DNA of 7,187 bases, taken from assembly GCA_007121055.1 (NCBI GenBank), contig SKMM01000040.1:1-7187 (forward strand), read 5' to 3'. Both the position numbers and the translations under genes were made by a program. The DNA is from Paracoccaceae bacterium. GTDB lineage: Bacteria; Pseudomonadota; Alphaproteobacteria; Rhodobacterales; Rhodobacteraceae. This document shows, piece after piece, positions 1 through 6,158 of this stretch. Under the pieces are notes generated by a model. The model was not told the DNA's origin. It saw only the letters and a list, made by a program, of their open reading frames with translations, and did no database searches. Every line of letters starts with the position of its first letter. Positions within the stretch are counted from its first letter, which is position 1.

Positions 1-321
1 CCCCGAGGGGGGCGGGGCGCCCGTGGCTGGCGCAGCGTCGGTCCGAGGGGCCTCGGCGGGCGCCACGGGCTGCGCGCAGGCCCCGAAGCGCGGCACGGCC
101 CGCTGCACGAAGGGCCCGGCCCCGGCGAAGAAATCATCGTCTCGGCCGAAGACCTCGTCATCGTCGCGGAAGAGGTGGAAGGCGCCCGCGCCCTTGCCCA
201 CGCGCCCCAGCATCGCCAGCACCACCACCAGGAGCACCGCGATCCCGGCCCAGTGCGGCAACAAGAGCCACAGGATGTCCCTCAGCGCGGCCCATCCCGA
301 TCCGTCCATGCCCTGTTCCAT
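1..321 (-). CDS. Single-pass membrane protein of unknown function, 3' part missing (runs off left edge)
   Basis: The first 107 codons are visible and the frame stays open to the window edge. I do not recognise the family. Residues about 16-40 form one strongly hydrophobic segment (WLLLPHW, then a Val/Leu-rich run) ending at G39-R40. Basic residues R40, K43 and R52 follow it, while the short N-terminus is net acidic, which suggests an N-out/C-in single-pass anchor. Next come two acidic clusters, DDDE (53-56) and DDD (61-63), then a low-complexity Ala/Pro-rich tail with one Cys (C82). The ATG at 321 was chosen because an SD-like AAAGGG (329-334) lies 7 nt upstream; M5 is an alternative start. 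It follows rppH on the same strand after about 200 bp, so it may be a separate unit. That this is the coding strand rests on the coherent TM segment and SD, not on homology. Confidence 0.6.
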   Translation of the reverse strand, partial: MEQGMDGSGWAALRDILWLLLPHWAGIAVLLVVVLAMLGRVGKGAGAFHLFRDDDEVFGRDDDFFAGAGPFVQRAVPRFGACAQPVAPAEAPRTDAAPATGAPPPSG

Positions 322-373
322 CGCGGCGCCCTTTCTGGCGGTCAGCGCGGCCGGCCGGAGGGGAATGCGCGCC

Positions 374-394
374 GCCCGGCCGCCGCGGCCGGGC
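374..394. repeat. Perfect GC-only inverted repeat (8-bp stem, 5-nt loop) between rppH and the membrane-protein gene
   Basis: GCCCGGCC (374-381), loop GCCGC, then GGCCGGGC (387-394) is a perfect 8-bp stem. It lies in the 203-bp spacer between the rppH stop and the next minus-strand gene, where it could end or attenuate the ctpA-rppH transcript. No T-run follows on either strand, so it is not a classical intrinsic terminator. In DNA this rich in GC, short palindromes also arise by chance. Nothing else gene-like was seen in the spacer. Confidence 0.35.
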
Positions 395-524
395 CCAGGG
401 CCGACCGCGCGGGTCACGTCCCTGGCCCCGGAGTGCCTGCACGGTCGTCGATCTCGGCGCCGTGATCAAGCCTTTCCTGTGGGATCCCGGCGGCCCGGCG
501 CCTGACCGCCGCGCCGTCCGAGCC

Positions 525-1004
525 TCAGGCGAGCCAGGGGCGAAAGCGGCCCAGGACCCGGACGTAGATGTCGCGCTTGAAGGGCACGATGCCGTCGAGC
601 ATCTCGTCGGCGGTGATCCAGCGCCATTCCGAGAATTCGGGATGGGCGGTGTCGATCCGGATCTCGCCGTCGTCCCCGAGGAACCGCAGCAGGAACCAGC
701 GCTGCTCCTGCCCACGGAAGCGGCCGCCCCAGACCCTCGGAATCAGTTCGTCGGGCAGGTCATAGCGCAGCCAGTCTGGCGTGGCGTCGAGGAGGCTGAC
801 GCGGTCGGCGGGCACGCCGATCTCCTCGTGCAGTTCGCGCAGGGCGGCGTCCTCGGGGCTTTCGCCGCGGTCCACCCCCCCCTGGGGCATTTGCCAGGCG
901 GGCCTGTCGCTGTCGATGCGCTGGCCGGCAAAGATCAGGCCTGCGGGGTTGATCAGCGTCACGCCGACGCAGGGCCGGTAGGGCAGGGTGGTGGGGGAGG
1001 CCAT
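525..1004 (-). CDS. rppH: RNA pyrophosphohydrolase (Nudix hydrolase RppH/NudH/IalA type)
   Basis: A 159-aa Nudix protein, the usual size for RppH. In the family, the enzyme removes pyrophosphate from the 5'-triphosphate end of mRNAs, exposing them to RNase E-dependent decay; members also hydrolyse diadenosine polyphosphates. The Nudix box GX5EX7REUXEEXGU is complete: G42, E48, R56-E57, E60-E61, G63-V64. It follows the subfamily hallmark WQMPQGG (37-43). The N-terminus has the typical YRPCVGV (9-15). The C-terminal half carries W-rich segments (WRWITADEM, near residues 127-135) common in RppH. The ATG at 1004 is set by a strong SD 5 nt upstream. The gene starts 11 nt after the ctpA stop, so the two are co-transcribed and probably translationally coupled. 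The same ctpA-ialA order is known from Bartonella bacilliformis; no ialB-like gene follows here. Confidence 0.95.
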   Translation of the reverse strand: MASPTTLPYRPCVGVTLINPAGLIFAGQRIDSDRPAWQMPQGGVDRGESPEDAALRELHEEIGVPADRVSLLDATPDWLRYDLPDELIPRVWGGRFRGQEQRWFLLRFLGDDGEIRIDTAHPEFSEWRWITADEMLDGIVPFKRDIYVRVLGRFRPWLA

Positions 1005-1009
1005 TGCGG

Positions 1010-1017
1010 CCCCCCTC
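1010..1017 (-). promoter_or_regulatory. rppH ribosome binding site overlapping the ctpA stop codon
   Basis: GAGGGGGG lies 5 nt before the rppH ATG, and its first two bases are the last two of the ctpA TGA stop (1016-1018). Ribosomes ending ctpA would therefore sit on the rppH SD. This supports the rppH start and suggests translational coupling. Confidence 0.75.
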
Positions 1018-2344
1018 AGTTGCCGTTCAGCTTGGACAGGCCACGCAGGATGTCGAGGGCGAAGGCGAGCTGGAAGTCCTGCTCGCGCAGGCGCGCGGTT
1101 TCCTCGGCCAGGCGCCGCTCCTCCTCCAGCATGCGCTGCTGGTCCTCGGAGATGTTGTCGCCCTGCAGGCTGTTGCGGAGCTGCGATTCGGAGCGCGGCG
1201 GCAGGCTGGGGCCGTTGTCCTCCTCGGCCTGGCGGCGGGGGGGCTGCTCGACCACGATGTCGGGCGACACGCCCAGCGCCTGGATCGACCGCCCCGAGGG
1301 CGTGTAGTAGCGCGAGGTGGTCAGCCGCATCGCCCCGTCGCCGCGCAGCGGGATCACCGTCTGCACCGAGCCCTTGCCGAAGCTGCGGGTGCCCACCACC
1401 ACCGCGCGGCGGTGGTCCTGCAGCGCGCCCGCCACGATCTCGGACGCCGACGCCGAGCCGCCGTTGATCAGCACCACCATCGGCAGCCCCTCGATCAGGT
1501 CGCCGGCGGTCGCGTTGAAGCGCTCGCCATCCTCGGGGTTGCGCCCGCGGGTGGACACGATCTCGCCCTGATCGAGGAAGGCGTCGGCCACGCGGATGGC
1601 CTGGGTCAGCAGCCCGCCGGGGTTGTTGCGCAAATCGAGCACAACCCCTTCGATGGCCTCGAGCCCACCCGCCTCCTCGATCGTCTCGCGCAGCCCGTCG
1701 CGCAGGTTGGGCCAGGTCTGGTCGTTGAAGGTGGTGACGCGCGCCACCACCGCGTTGTTCTCCAGCCGCACGCGGGCGGCGGTCAGCCGGATCGTGTCGC
1801 GCACGATGGAGACGTCGAACGGGTCGGTGCGGCCTTCGCGCACCACGGTGATCACGATCTCCGAGCCCACGGGCCCGCGCATCAGCTCCACCGCCTGGTC
1901 CAGCGTCAGCCCCATAACCGACTCGCCGTCCACCTGGGTGATGAAGTCGCCCGCCTCGATCCCGGCCGCGTCGGCGGGCGTGCCGTCGATGGGCGAGACG
2001 ACCTTGACGAAGCCGTCCTCCATGGTGACCTCGATGCCGAGGCCCCCGAACTCGCCCCGGGTCTGCACGCGCATGTCGTCGAAGGCCCGCGGCGGCAGGA
2101 AGCCCGAATGCGGGTCGAGCGAGCTGAGCATGCCGTTGATCGCCGCCTCGATCAGGTCGGCGGGGTCGACCTCCTCGACATAGGCGGCGCGGACACGCTC
2201 GAAGATGTCGCCGAACAGGTCGAGCTGCTGATAGACCGACCGGTTGTTGTTGGCCTCCTGCGCGATCAGCGGCCCGGCGATCTGGGTCGTCGCCAGCATC
2301 CCCGCCAGAATGCCGCCCGCGGCGGCCAGCATGTATTTCCTCAT
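1016..2344 (-). CDS. ctpA: S41-family carboxyl-terminal processing protease (CtpA)
   Basis: A 442-aa periplasmic serine protease. Family members trim C-termini of, or degrade, envelope proteins, often cell-wall hydrolases. Domains: N-terminal signal peptide/anchor (1-29, RK followed by a hydrophobic run); helical region 30-95; PDZ domain about 95-180 with carboxylate-binding GGLGIEV (100-106); S41 catalytic core about 195-365. The Ser/Lys site is S299 (in GGSASASE) and K324 (GTRSFGKGSVQ), 25 residues apart as in CtpB and D1 protease, with Q328 as the third catalytic residue. NNPGG (240-244) is the conserved core loop. A charged, coiled-coil-like tail spans 395-425. Start choice: M1 at 2344 gives a basic n-region, but its GAGG is only 2 nt away; the ATG at codon 5 (2332) has a better-spaced GAGG. 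An in-frame extension upstream to 2470 is Arg-rich, would bury the signal peptide, and was rejected. The gene is followed closely by rppH. Confidence 0.95.
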   Translation of the reverse strand: MRKYMLAAAGGILAGMLATTQIAGPLIAQEANNNRSVYQQLDLFGDIFERVRAAYVEEVDPADLIEAAINGMLSSLDPHSGFLPPRAFDDMRVQTRGEFGGLGIEVTMEDGFVKVVSPIDGTPADAAGIEAGDFITQVDGESVMGLTLDQAVELMRGPVGSEIVITVVREGRTDPFDVSIVRDTIRLTAARVRLENNAVVARVTTFNDQTWPNLRDGLRETIEEAGGLEAIEGVVLDLRNNPGGLLTQAIRVADAFLDQGEIVSTRGRNPEDGERFNATAGDLIEGLPMVVLINGGSASASEIVAGALQDHRRAVVVGTRSFGKGSVQTVIPLRGDGAMRLTTSRYYTPSGRSIQALGVSPDIVVEQPPRRQAEEDNGPSLPPRSESQLRNSLQGDNISEDQQRMLEEERRLAEETARLREQDFQLAFALDILRGLSKLNGN

Positions 2345-2652
2345 CGCCTCAACCCGTCCTTGCCTTGGGCGGCCCGTGCCACCGTTGCGCCCCCTGCGGT
2401 GTGGCCCTCTGCGCGGCCTCCGACCCTCTCGCGCCCGCCGCCCGGTCCGGGGCGGCGCGGTCACAGTCAATCATCCCGCAGCCCGGGCCGCAACGCCCTC
2501 GTTGGTGCAGGACATGGCGCGTCTGCAGAAGCTTCAAGCCCCCGGGCCGCCAAAGGCGCCGGTGGCCGCGCACGGCCGTGATGGATGCCCGCAGCTTAGC
2601 CACAGCCGGCCCGCCATGCACGGACAAACCGGGTCGGGCCGGGGCTGCGGCG
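2345..2652. other. 308-bp stretch between gpmI and ctpA without a convincing gene
   Basis: No tRNA, convincing promoter or T-tailed terminator is visible. On the minus strand a TTG-initiated frame of 92 codons (2627-2349) ends 4 nt before the ctpA ATG; its product is Arg/Gly-rich with no recognisable domain and no SD, so I do not call it. TTGACT (about 2470-2465, minus) looks like a -35, but no -10 follows at 16-18 nt. A short hairpin, GGCCG-CGCA-CGGCC (2564-2577), has no T-run. The stretch could be a leader for ctpA, or what remains where an envC-type gene sits in relatives. Confidence 0.5.
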
Positions 2653-4212
2653 TCACGATTGCGTGGCCGCGGCGCCGGCCCGGTCGATCAGGCTGCGGCC
2701 GGTCATCTCGGGCGGGGCGGGCAGGCCCATGAGGTCGAGGATCGTGGGGGCCACATCGGCCAGCCGCCCGTCGCGCAGGGTGGCGCCCGCGGGGCCGCCC
2801 ACCAGCACCACCGGTACGGGGTTGAGGGTGTGGGCGGTGTGCGGCCCGCCGGTGTCGGGGTCGATCAGCATCTCGGCATTGCCATGGTCGGCCGTCAGCA
2901 GCATGGCGCCGCCGGCCATCTGCAGCGCCGCGAGGGCTGCGCCCACGCCGCGGTCCACGGCGGCACAGGCGCGGGCGGCGGCCGCGATCACGCCGGTGTG
3001 CCCCACCATGTCGGGGTTGGCGAAGTTCACCACGATCAGGTCATGGGCACCGGCCTCGATCGTGGCCACGAGGGTTTCGGTGACCTCGGCCGCCGCCATC
3101 TCCGGGGCGAGGTCGTAGGTGGCGACCTTGGGGCTGGGGGGCATGTGGCGGTCCTCGCCCGGCTCGGGCGTCTCGCGCCCGCCGTTGAGGAAGAACGTGA
3201 CATGCGGGTACTTCTCGGTCTCGGCCAGTCGGAACTGGCGCAGACCGTGGGCCGCCACCCAGGCGCCCAGCGTGTTGGGGATGTCGCGGGGCGGGAACAT
3301 GGCCGCCATGTAGGCGCGGTGGGCGTCGGAGTATTCCACAAGGCCCAGCGCCGCGGCCCAGGCGGGCCGGCCCTCCGGGTCGAAGGCGTCGAAACCGGGA
3401 TCGGCAAGGGCTGCGAGGATCTCCCGCGCGCGGTCGGCGCGGAAGTTCAGGCAGAACAGCCCGTCGCCGTCGCGCGTGCCGGTATAGCCGTCGAGGATGG
3501 TGGGGGCGATGAATTCGTCGGTCTCGCCCCGCGCGTGGGCGCTGGCGACGGCGTCGGGGGCGTTCGGGGCGGCCTCACCCTCGGCCGCTGTGATGGCGCG
3601 GAAGGCCCGGGCGACACGGTCCCAGCGGCGGTCGCGGTCCATGGCCCAGTACCGGCCGATCACGGTGGCGATGCGCGCGCCCTCGGGGAGGCTGGCTGCA
3701 AGATCCGCCACGAAACCGGGCGCCGAGGTCGGGCCCACGTCGCGCCCGTCGGTAAGGGCGTGGATCGCCACCGGCACGCCGGCCGCCGTGATGATCCGTG
3801 TGGCCGCAAGCAGATGCGCCACATGCCCGTGCACGCCACCGTCCGAGACGACGCCCAGCAGATGTGCCGTCCCGCCCGATTTTTGCAGCGCCGCGATGAA
3901 GGCCTGCAGCGCCGCGTTCTCGGCAAAACTGCCGTCCTCCAGCGCCAGGTCGATCTGGCCGAGGTCCATCGCCACCACCCGGCCAGCGCCGATATTGGTG
4001 TGGCCGACCTCGGAATTGCCCATCTGCCCGCTGGGCAGGCCCGCGTCCCGGCCGTGGGTCACCAGCGTGGCGTGCGGGCAGTCGCGCGTCAGCCGGTCGA
4101 ACACCGGCGTGTCAGCCAGTGCCACCGCATTGCCCGGGCCCGCCGGCGCCAGCCCCCAGCCGTCGAGGATGCAGAGCACCACCGGGCGCGGTGCGGCGCG
4201 CGTCTCGTCCAT
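2653..4212 (-). CDS. gpmI: 2,3-bisphosphoglycerate-independent phosphoglycerate mutase
   Basis: A 519-aa cytoplasmic Mn-dependent enzyme interconverting 3- and 2-phosphoglycerate in glycolysis/gluconeogenesis; length is normal for GpmI. By comparison with the Geobacillus enzyme, the first metal site is D17 (in DGWG, 17-20), the phosphorylated nucleophile S67 (GNSEVGH, 65-71), D442 and H443 (ADHGNAE). The second is D401, H405 (NPDMVGHTG) and H461 (HTAHT). Substrate-binding motifs are SDGGVHGH (123-130), GRD (156-158), GRYWAMDRDRRWDR (186-199), FRADRAR (257-263) and K334 in EKYPHVTFFLNGG. All metal ligands are present, so it should be active. The ATG at 4212 was chosen because AGGGGAG (4219-4225) lies 6 nt upstream and the family's N-terminus begins just before VVLCILDGWG; an in-frame extension to 4317 adds 35 unconserved residues. 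It leads the minus-strand genes, with a putative promoter just upstream. Confidence 0.97.
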   Translation of the reverse strand: MDETRAAPRPVVLCILDGWGLAPAGPGNAVALADTPVFDRLTRDCPHATLVTHGRDAGLPSGQMGNSEVGHTNIGAGRVVAMDLGQIDLALEDGSFAENAALQAFIAALQKSGGTAHLLGVVSDGGVHGHVAHLLAATRIITAAGVPVAIHALTDGRDVGPTSAPGFVADLAASLPEGARIATVIGRYWAMDRDRRWDRVARAFRAITAAEGEAAPNAPDAVASAHARGETDEFIAPTILDGYTGTRDGDGLFCLNFRADRAREILAALADPGFDAFDPEGRPAWAAALGLVEYSDAHRAYMAAMFPPRDIPNTLGAWVAAHGLRQFRLAETEKYPHVTFFLNGGRETPEPGEDRHMPPSPKVATYDLAPEMAAAEVTETLVATIEAGAHDLIVVNFANPDMVGHTGVIAAAARACAAVDRGVGAALAALQMAGGAMLLTADHGNAEMLIDPDTGGPHTAHTLNPVPVVLVGGPAGATLRDGRLADVAPTILDLMGLPAPPEMTGRSLIDRAGAAATQS

Positions 4213-4240
4213 GCCGGTCTCCCCTGGTTGCGGCGCGCGC

Positions 4241-4269
4241 GTTCTAGGCGCTGTCCCGCCCGACCGCAA
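4241..4269 (-). promoter_or_regulatory. Putative housekeeping promoter of gpmI
   Basis: On the minus strand TTGCGG (4269-4264) is followed after exactly 17 bp by TAGAAC (4246-4241), inside GCCTAGAACGC. CTAGAAC fits the alphaproteobacterial -10 consensus CTANAWC described for Caulobacter housekeeping promoters; the -35 matches only TTG. Transcription would start near 4234, giving a leader of roughly 20 nt that still includes the gpmI SD. The purD promoter has the same -10 and spacing, which strengthens both calls. Confidence 0.6.
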
Positions 4270-4405
4270 CGCCGGTCCGGGTTCTCGCCCTCCGCCGCGG
4301 CCGGGCGCGCAAGGCATTTGTAAAGGTTTCCTGCTTCCAGCCTGCGCCGGCGCGCAGAAGGCGGGGCGGTGTGGATTGGGACGGCGGGCGGATTACGTTC
4401 CGCGC

Positions 4406-4837
4406 ATGCGATGGGCGATTGTCGTTTTCTTCGGGCTTGTGGCGCAGCCGGCGGCGGGGTGGGAGTTCTCGCCCACGCCCGTCTGCACCTTGAGCCATGA
4501 GGGGGCCGCGGCACTGCGGATCACCCGCGATCCCTCCCGGCCCGAGCCCTACGAGTTGCAGATCACCCGGCCGGAGGCGTGGGCGGGCGCGCCGGCCTTT
4601 GCCATGCGGTTCGACGGGGCACGGGGGATGACCATCGCAACGGATCGCCACCGGCTGTCCGAGGACCTGCGCACGCTGAGCGTGACCGACCGGGGCTTCG
4701 GGAATGTCCTCGACGGGCTGGAATTCAATCACACCGCCACCGCGCTGGGCGGGGCAGATGCGGTGATGTTCGACCTCGAAGGCGCGGCCGAGGCGGTGCG
4801 GGCCTTTCGGGAATGCCCCGCCGCGCCGCTGTCCTGA
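4406..4837 (+). CDS. Small exported protein of unknown function (signal peptide, two cysteines)
   Basis: A 143-aa product. Residues 1-18 form a Sec signal peptide: MRW, a hydrophobic core (AIVVFFGLVA), then QPAAG before W19. The mature part begins WEFSPTPVC and is hydrophilic, of about 125 residues. It has only two cysteines, C27 near the start and C137 near the end, which could form a periplasmic disulfide. A central region reads FAMRFDGARGMTI, then SVTDRGFGNVLDGLEFN (92-108). I recall similar short proteins in Rhodobacterales, sometimes carrying the misleading label excinuclease ABC subunit B; nothing here suggests UvrB or any nuclease. The function is unknown. The start at 4406 is chosen for the signal peptide; no SD is visible upstream. 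The frame is open further upstream to 3497, but that part is antisense to gpmI. The gene is divergent from gpmI and convergent with purD. Confidence 0.8.
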   Translation: MRWAIVVFFGLVAQPAAGWEFSPTPVCTLSHEGAAALRITRDPSRPEPYELQITRPEAWAGAPAFAMRFDGARGMTIATDRHRLSEDLRTLSVTDRGFGNVLDGLEFNHTATALGGADAVMFDLEGAAEAVRAFRECPAAPLS

Positions 4838-4838
4838 G

Positions 4839-6095
4839 TCAGCGCGTGAGCGCCCGGTGGCCGATGTCGCTGCGCCAGAAGCCGTCTGGCCAGTCGATGG
4901 CGGCGAGCATGGCATAGGCGCGATCGTGGGCCTCGCGCAGCGTGTCGCCACGGGCGGTGACGTTGAGCACGCGCCCGCCGGCCGAAACGAGCTGCCCGTC
5001 CGACACCGCCGTGCCGGCATGGAACACCATGTGCCGGCTGTCGTCGGGCAGCGCGTCGAGGCCGCGGATCGGGCTGCCCTTGGCATAGGCGCCGGGGTAC
5101 CCCTTGGCGGCCATCACCACGGTCAGGGCGTGGTCGTCGGCCCATTGGGCGGAAACCTCCGCCAGCCGCCCCTCGGCACATGCCAGCATCAGGTCGAGCG
5201 CCTGGGCTCCAAGCCGCATCATCAGGACCTGCGCCTCCGGATCGCCGAAGCGGACGTTGTATTCCACGAGGCGGGCGCGATCGCCCTCGATCATCAGCCC
5301 GGCATAAAGGACGCCGCGGTAGGGGGTCCCGCGGTGGGCCATTTCCGCCAGCGTGGGGCGGATGATCTCGGCCATCACCCGGTCCTGCAGGGCTGGCGTC
5401 AGGATCGGCGCGGGGGAGTAGGCGCCCATGCCCCCCGTATTCGGCCCCTCGTCGCCGTCGAAGGCGCGCTTGTGGTCCTGGGCGGTGCCGATGGGGAGCG
5501 CGTCCTCACCGTCGCACAGGACGAAGAAGGAGGCTTCCTCGCCCGCCATCATTTCCTCCAGCACCACGTTAGCGCCGGGCTCGGTGAAGAGGGCGTCGAG
5601 GGCGGCCTCGGCCGTTGGAAGGTCGGGGGCGACGGTGACGCCCTTGCCAGCCGCAAGCCCGTCGGCCTTGACCACGATGGGCGCGCCGGTGCGGGCGAGA
5701 TGGGCGCGGGCCGCGGCGTGGTCGTCGAAGGCGGCCCAGTCGGCGGTGGGTACGGAGGCCGCGCGGCACAGCTCCTTGGTGAAGGTCTTGGAGGCTTCTA
5801 GTTGGGCGGCGGCCGCGGAGGGGCCGAAGACGGTGACGCCGACGGTCGCCAGCGCGTCAGCGATGCCGGCGACGAGGGGGGCTTCGGGGCCGATGACGAC
5901 GAAATCCACGGCCTCGTCGGCGGCGAAGGCAGTGACGGCGGCGGGGTCGCAGATGTCCAGGGCGGCGGTCTCGGCGATTTCGGCGATGCCGGCGTTGCCG
6001 GGCGCCACGATCAGCCGGTCGCATTTGGGGTTCTGCTTGATCGCCCAGGCCAGCGCATGCTCGCGCCCGCCCCCGCCCAGCACCAGGATGTTCAT
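4839..6095 (-). CDS. purD: Phosphoribosylamine-glycine ligase (GAR synthetase)
   Basis: A 418-aa cytoplasmic ATP-grasp enzyme, the usual length for a monofunctional bacterial PurD. It joins 5-phosphoribosylamine and glycine with ATP to give glycinamide ribonucleotide, the second step of de novo purine synthesis. The N-domain starts with MNILVLGGGGREHALAW (1-17), the dinucleotide-fold-like loop. IGPEAPLVAG (68-77) follows. The ATP-grasp core has VVKADGLAAGKGV (141-153), QDHKRAFDGDEGPNTGGMG (206-224) and the family signature RFGDPEAQ (282-289), whose E287 should bind metal; N280 lies just before it. The C-domain carries KGYPG (331-335). The ATG at 6095 has an ideal SD, GGAGGG (6103-6108), 7 nt upstream; the in-frame extension to 6656 is antisense to xseA. 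The stop codon is one base from the stop of the convergent exported-protein gene. Confidence 0.97.
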   Translation of the reverse strand: MNILVLGGGGREHALAWAIKQNPKCDRLIVAPGNAGIAEIAETAALDICDPAAVTAFAADEAVDFVVIGPEAPLVAGIADALATVGVTVFGPSAAAAQLEASKTFTKELCRAASVPTADWAAFDDHAAARAHLARTGAPIVVKADGLAAGKGVTVAPDLPTAEAALDALFTEPGANVVLEEMMAGEEASFFVLCDGEDALPIGTAQDHKRAFDGDEGPNTGGMGAYSPAPILTPALQDRVMAEIIRPTLAEMAHRGTPYRGVLYAGLMIEGDRARLVEYNVRFGDPEAQVLMMRLGAQALDLMLACAEGRLAEVSAQWADDHALTVVMAAKGYPGAYAKGSPIRGLDALPDDSRHMVFHAGTAVSDGQLVSAGGRVLNVTARGDTLREAHDRAYAMLAAIDWPDGFWRSDIGHRALTR

Positions 6096-6118
6096 CGGCT
6101 TTCCCTCCGGTCGCGGGC

Positions 6119-6147
6119 GTTCTAGGCTCCGCGCCACACCGGCACAA
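6119..6147 (-). promoter_or_regulatory. Putative housekeeping promoter of purD
   Basis: On the minus strand TTGTGC (6147-6142) is followed after 17 bp by TAGAAC (6124-6119), inside GCCTAGAACGC, the same 11-mer found before gpmI. The predicted start is near 6112, giving a leader of about 17 nt that just includes the GGAGGG SD. There is no room for a purine riboswitch or attenuator in so short a leader, so any purine control would have to act at or near this promoter. The element fills most of the 63-bp spacer shared with xseA. Confidence 0.6.
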
Positions 6148-6158
6148 GCGGGGGCGGG

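Noticed and set aside
23..505. Plus-strand frame of 160 codons at the left edge
   Set aside because: The product is Ser/Arg/Pro-rich without a domain, while the opposite strand encodes a coherent TM segment preceded by an SD-like site.
2465..2470. TTGACT as -35 of a ctpA promoter
   Set aside because: No TAGAAC- or TATAAT-like hexamer lies 16-18 bp downstream on the minus strand.
1004..2581. Long open frame on the plus strand (525 codons) opposite ctpA
   Set aside because: It is antisense to a complete S41 protease with all catalytic residues; its product is His/Gln/Arg-rich with no domain, as expected for a high-GC shadow frame.
2349..2627. TTG-started 92-codon frame ending 4 nt before ctpA (possible leader peptide)
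   Set aside because: No SD, a rare start codon, Arg/Gly-rich composition and no recognisable motif; long frames are expected by chance at this GC content.
2365..4323. Long open frame on the plus strand (652 codons) opposite gpmI
   Set aside because: Antisense to a full-length GpmI with every metal ligand; the product is low-complexity Gly/His/Arg-rich and no SD supports it.
4342..4357. CTGCGC-CGGC-GCGCAG hairpin in the gpmI/exported-protein spacer
   Set aside because: The 6-bp stem is short, has no T-run and lies between divergent genes, where no terminator is expected; probably chance palindromy.
3497..4405. N-terminal extension of the plus-strand exported-protein gene
   Set aside because: It lies antisense to gpmI and is Ser/Pro/Arg-rich; the start at 4406 gives a proper signal peptide.
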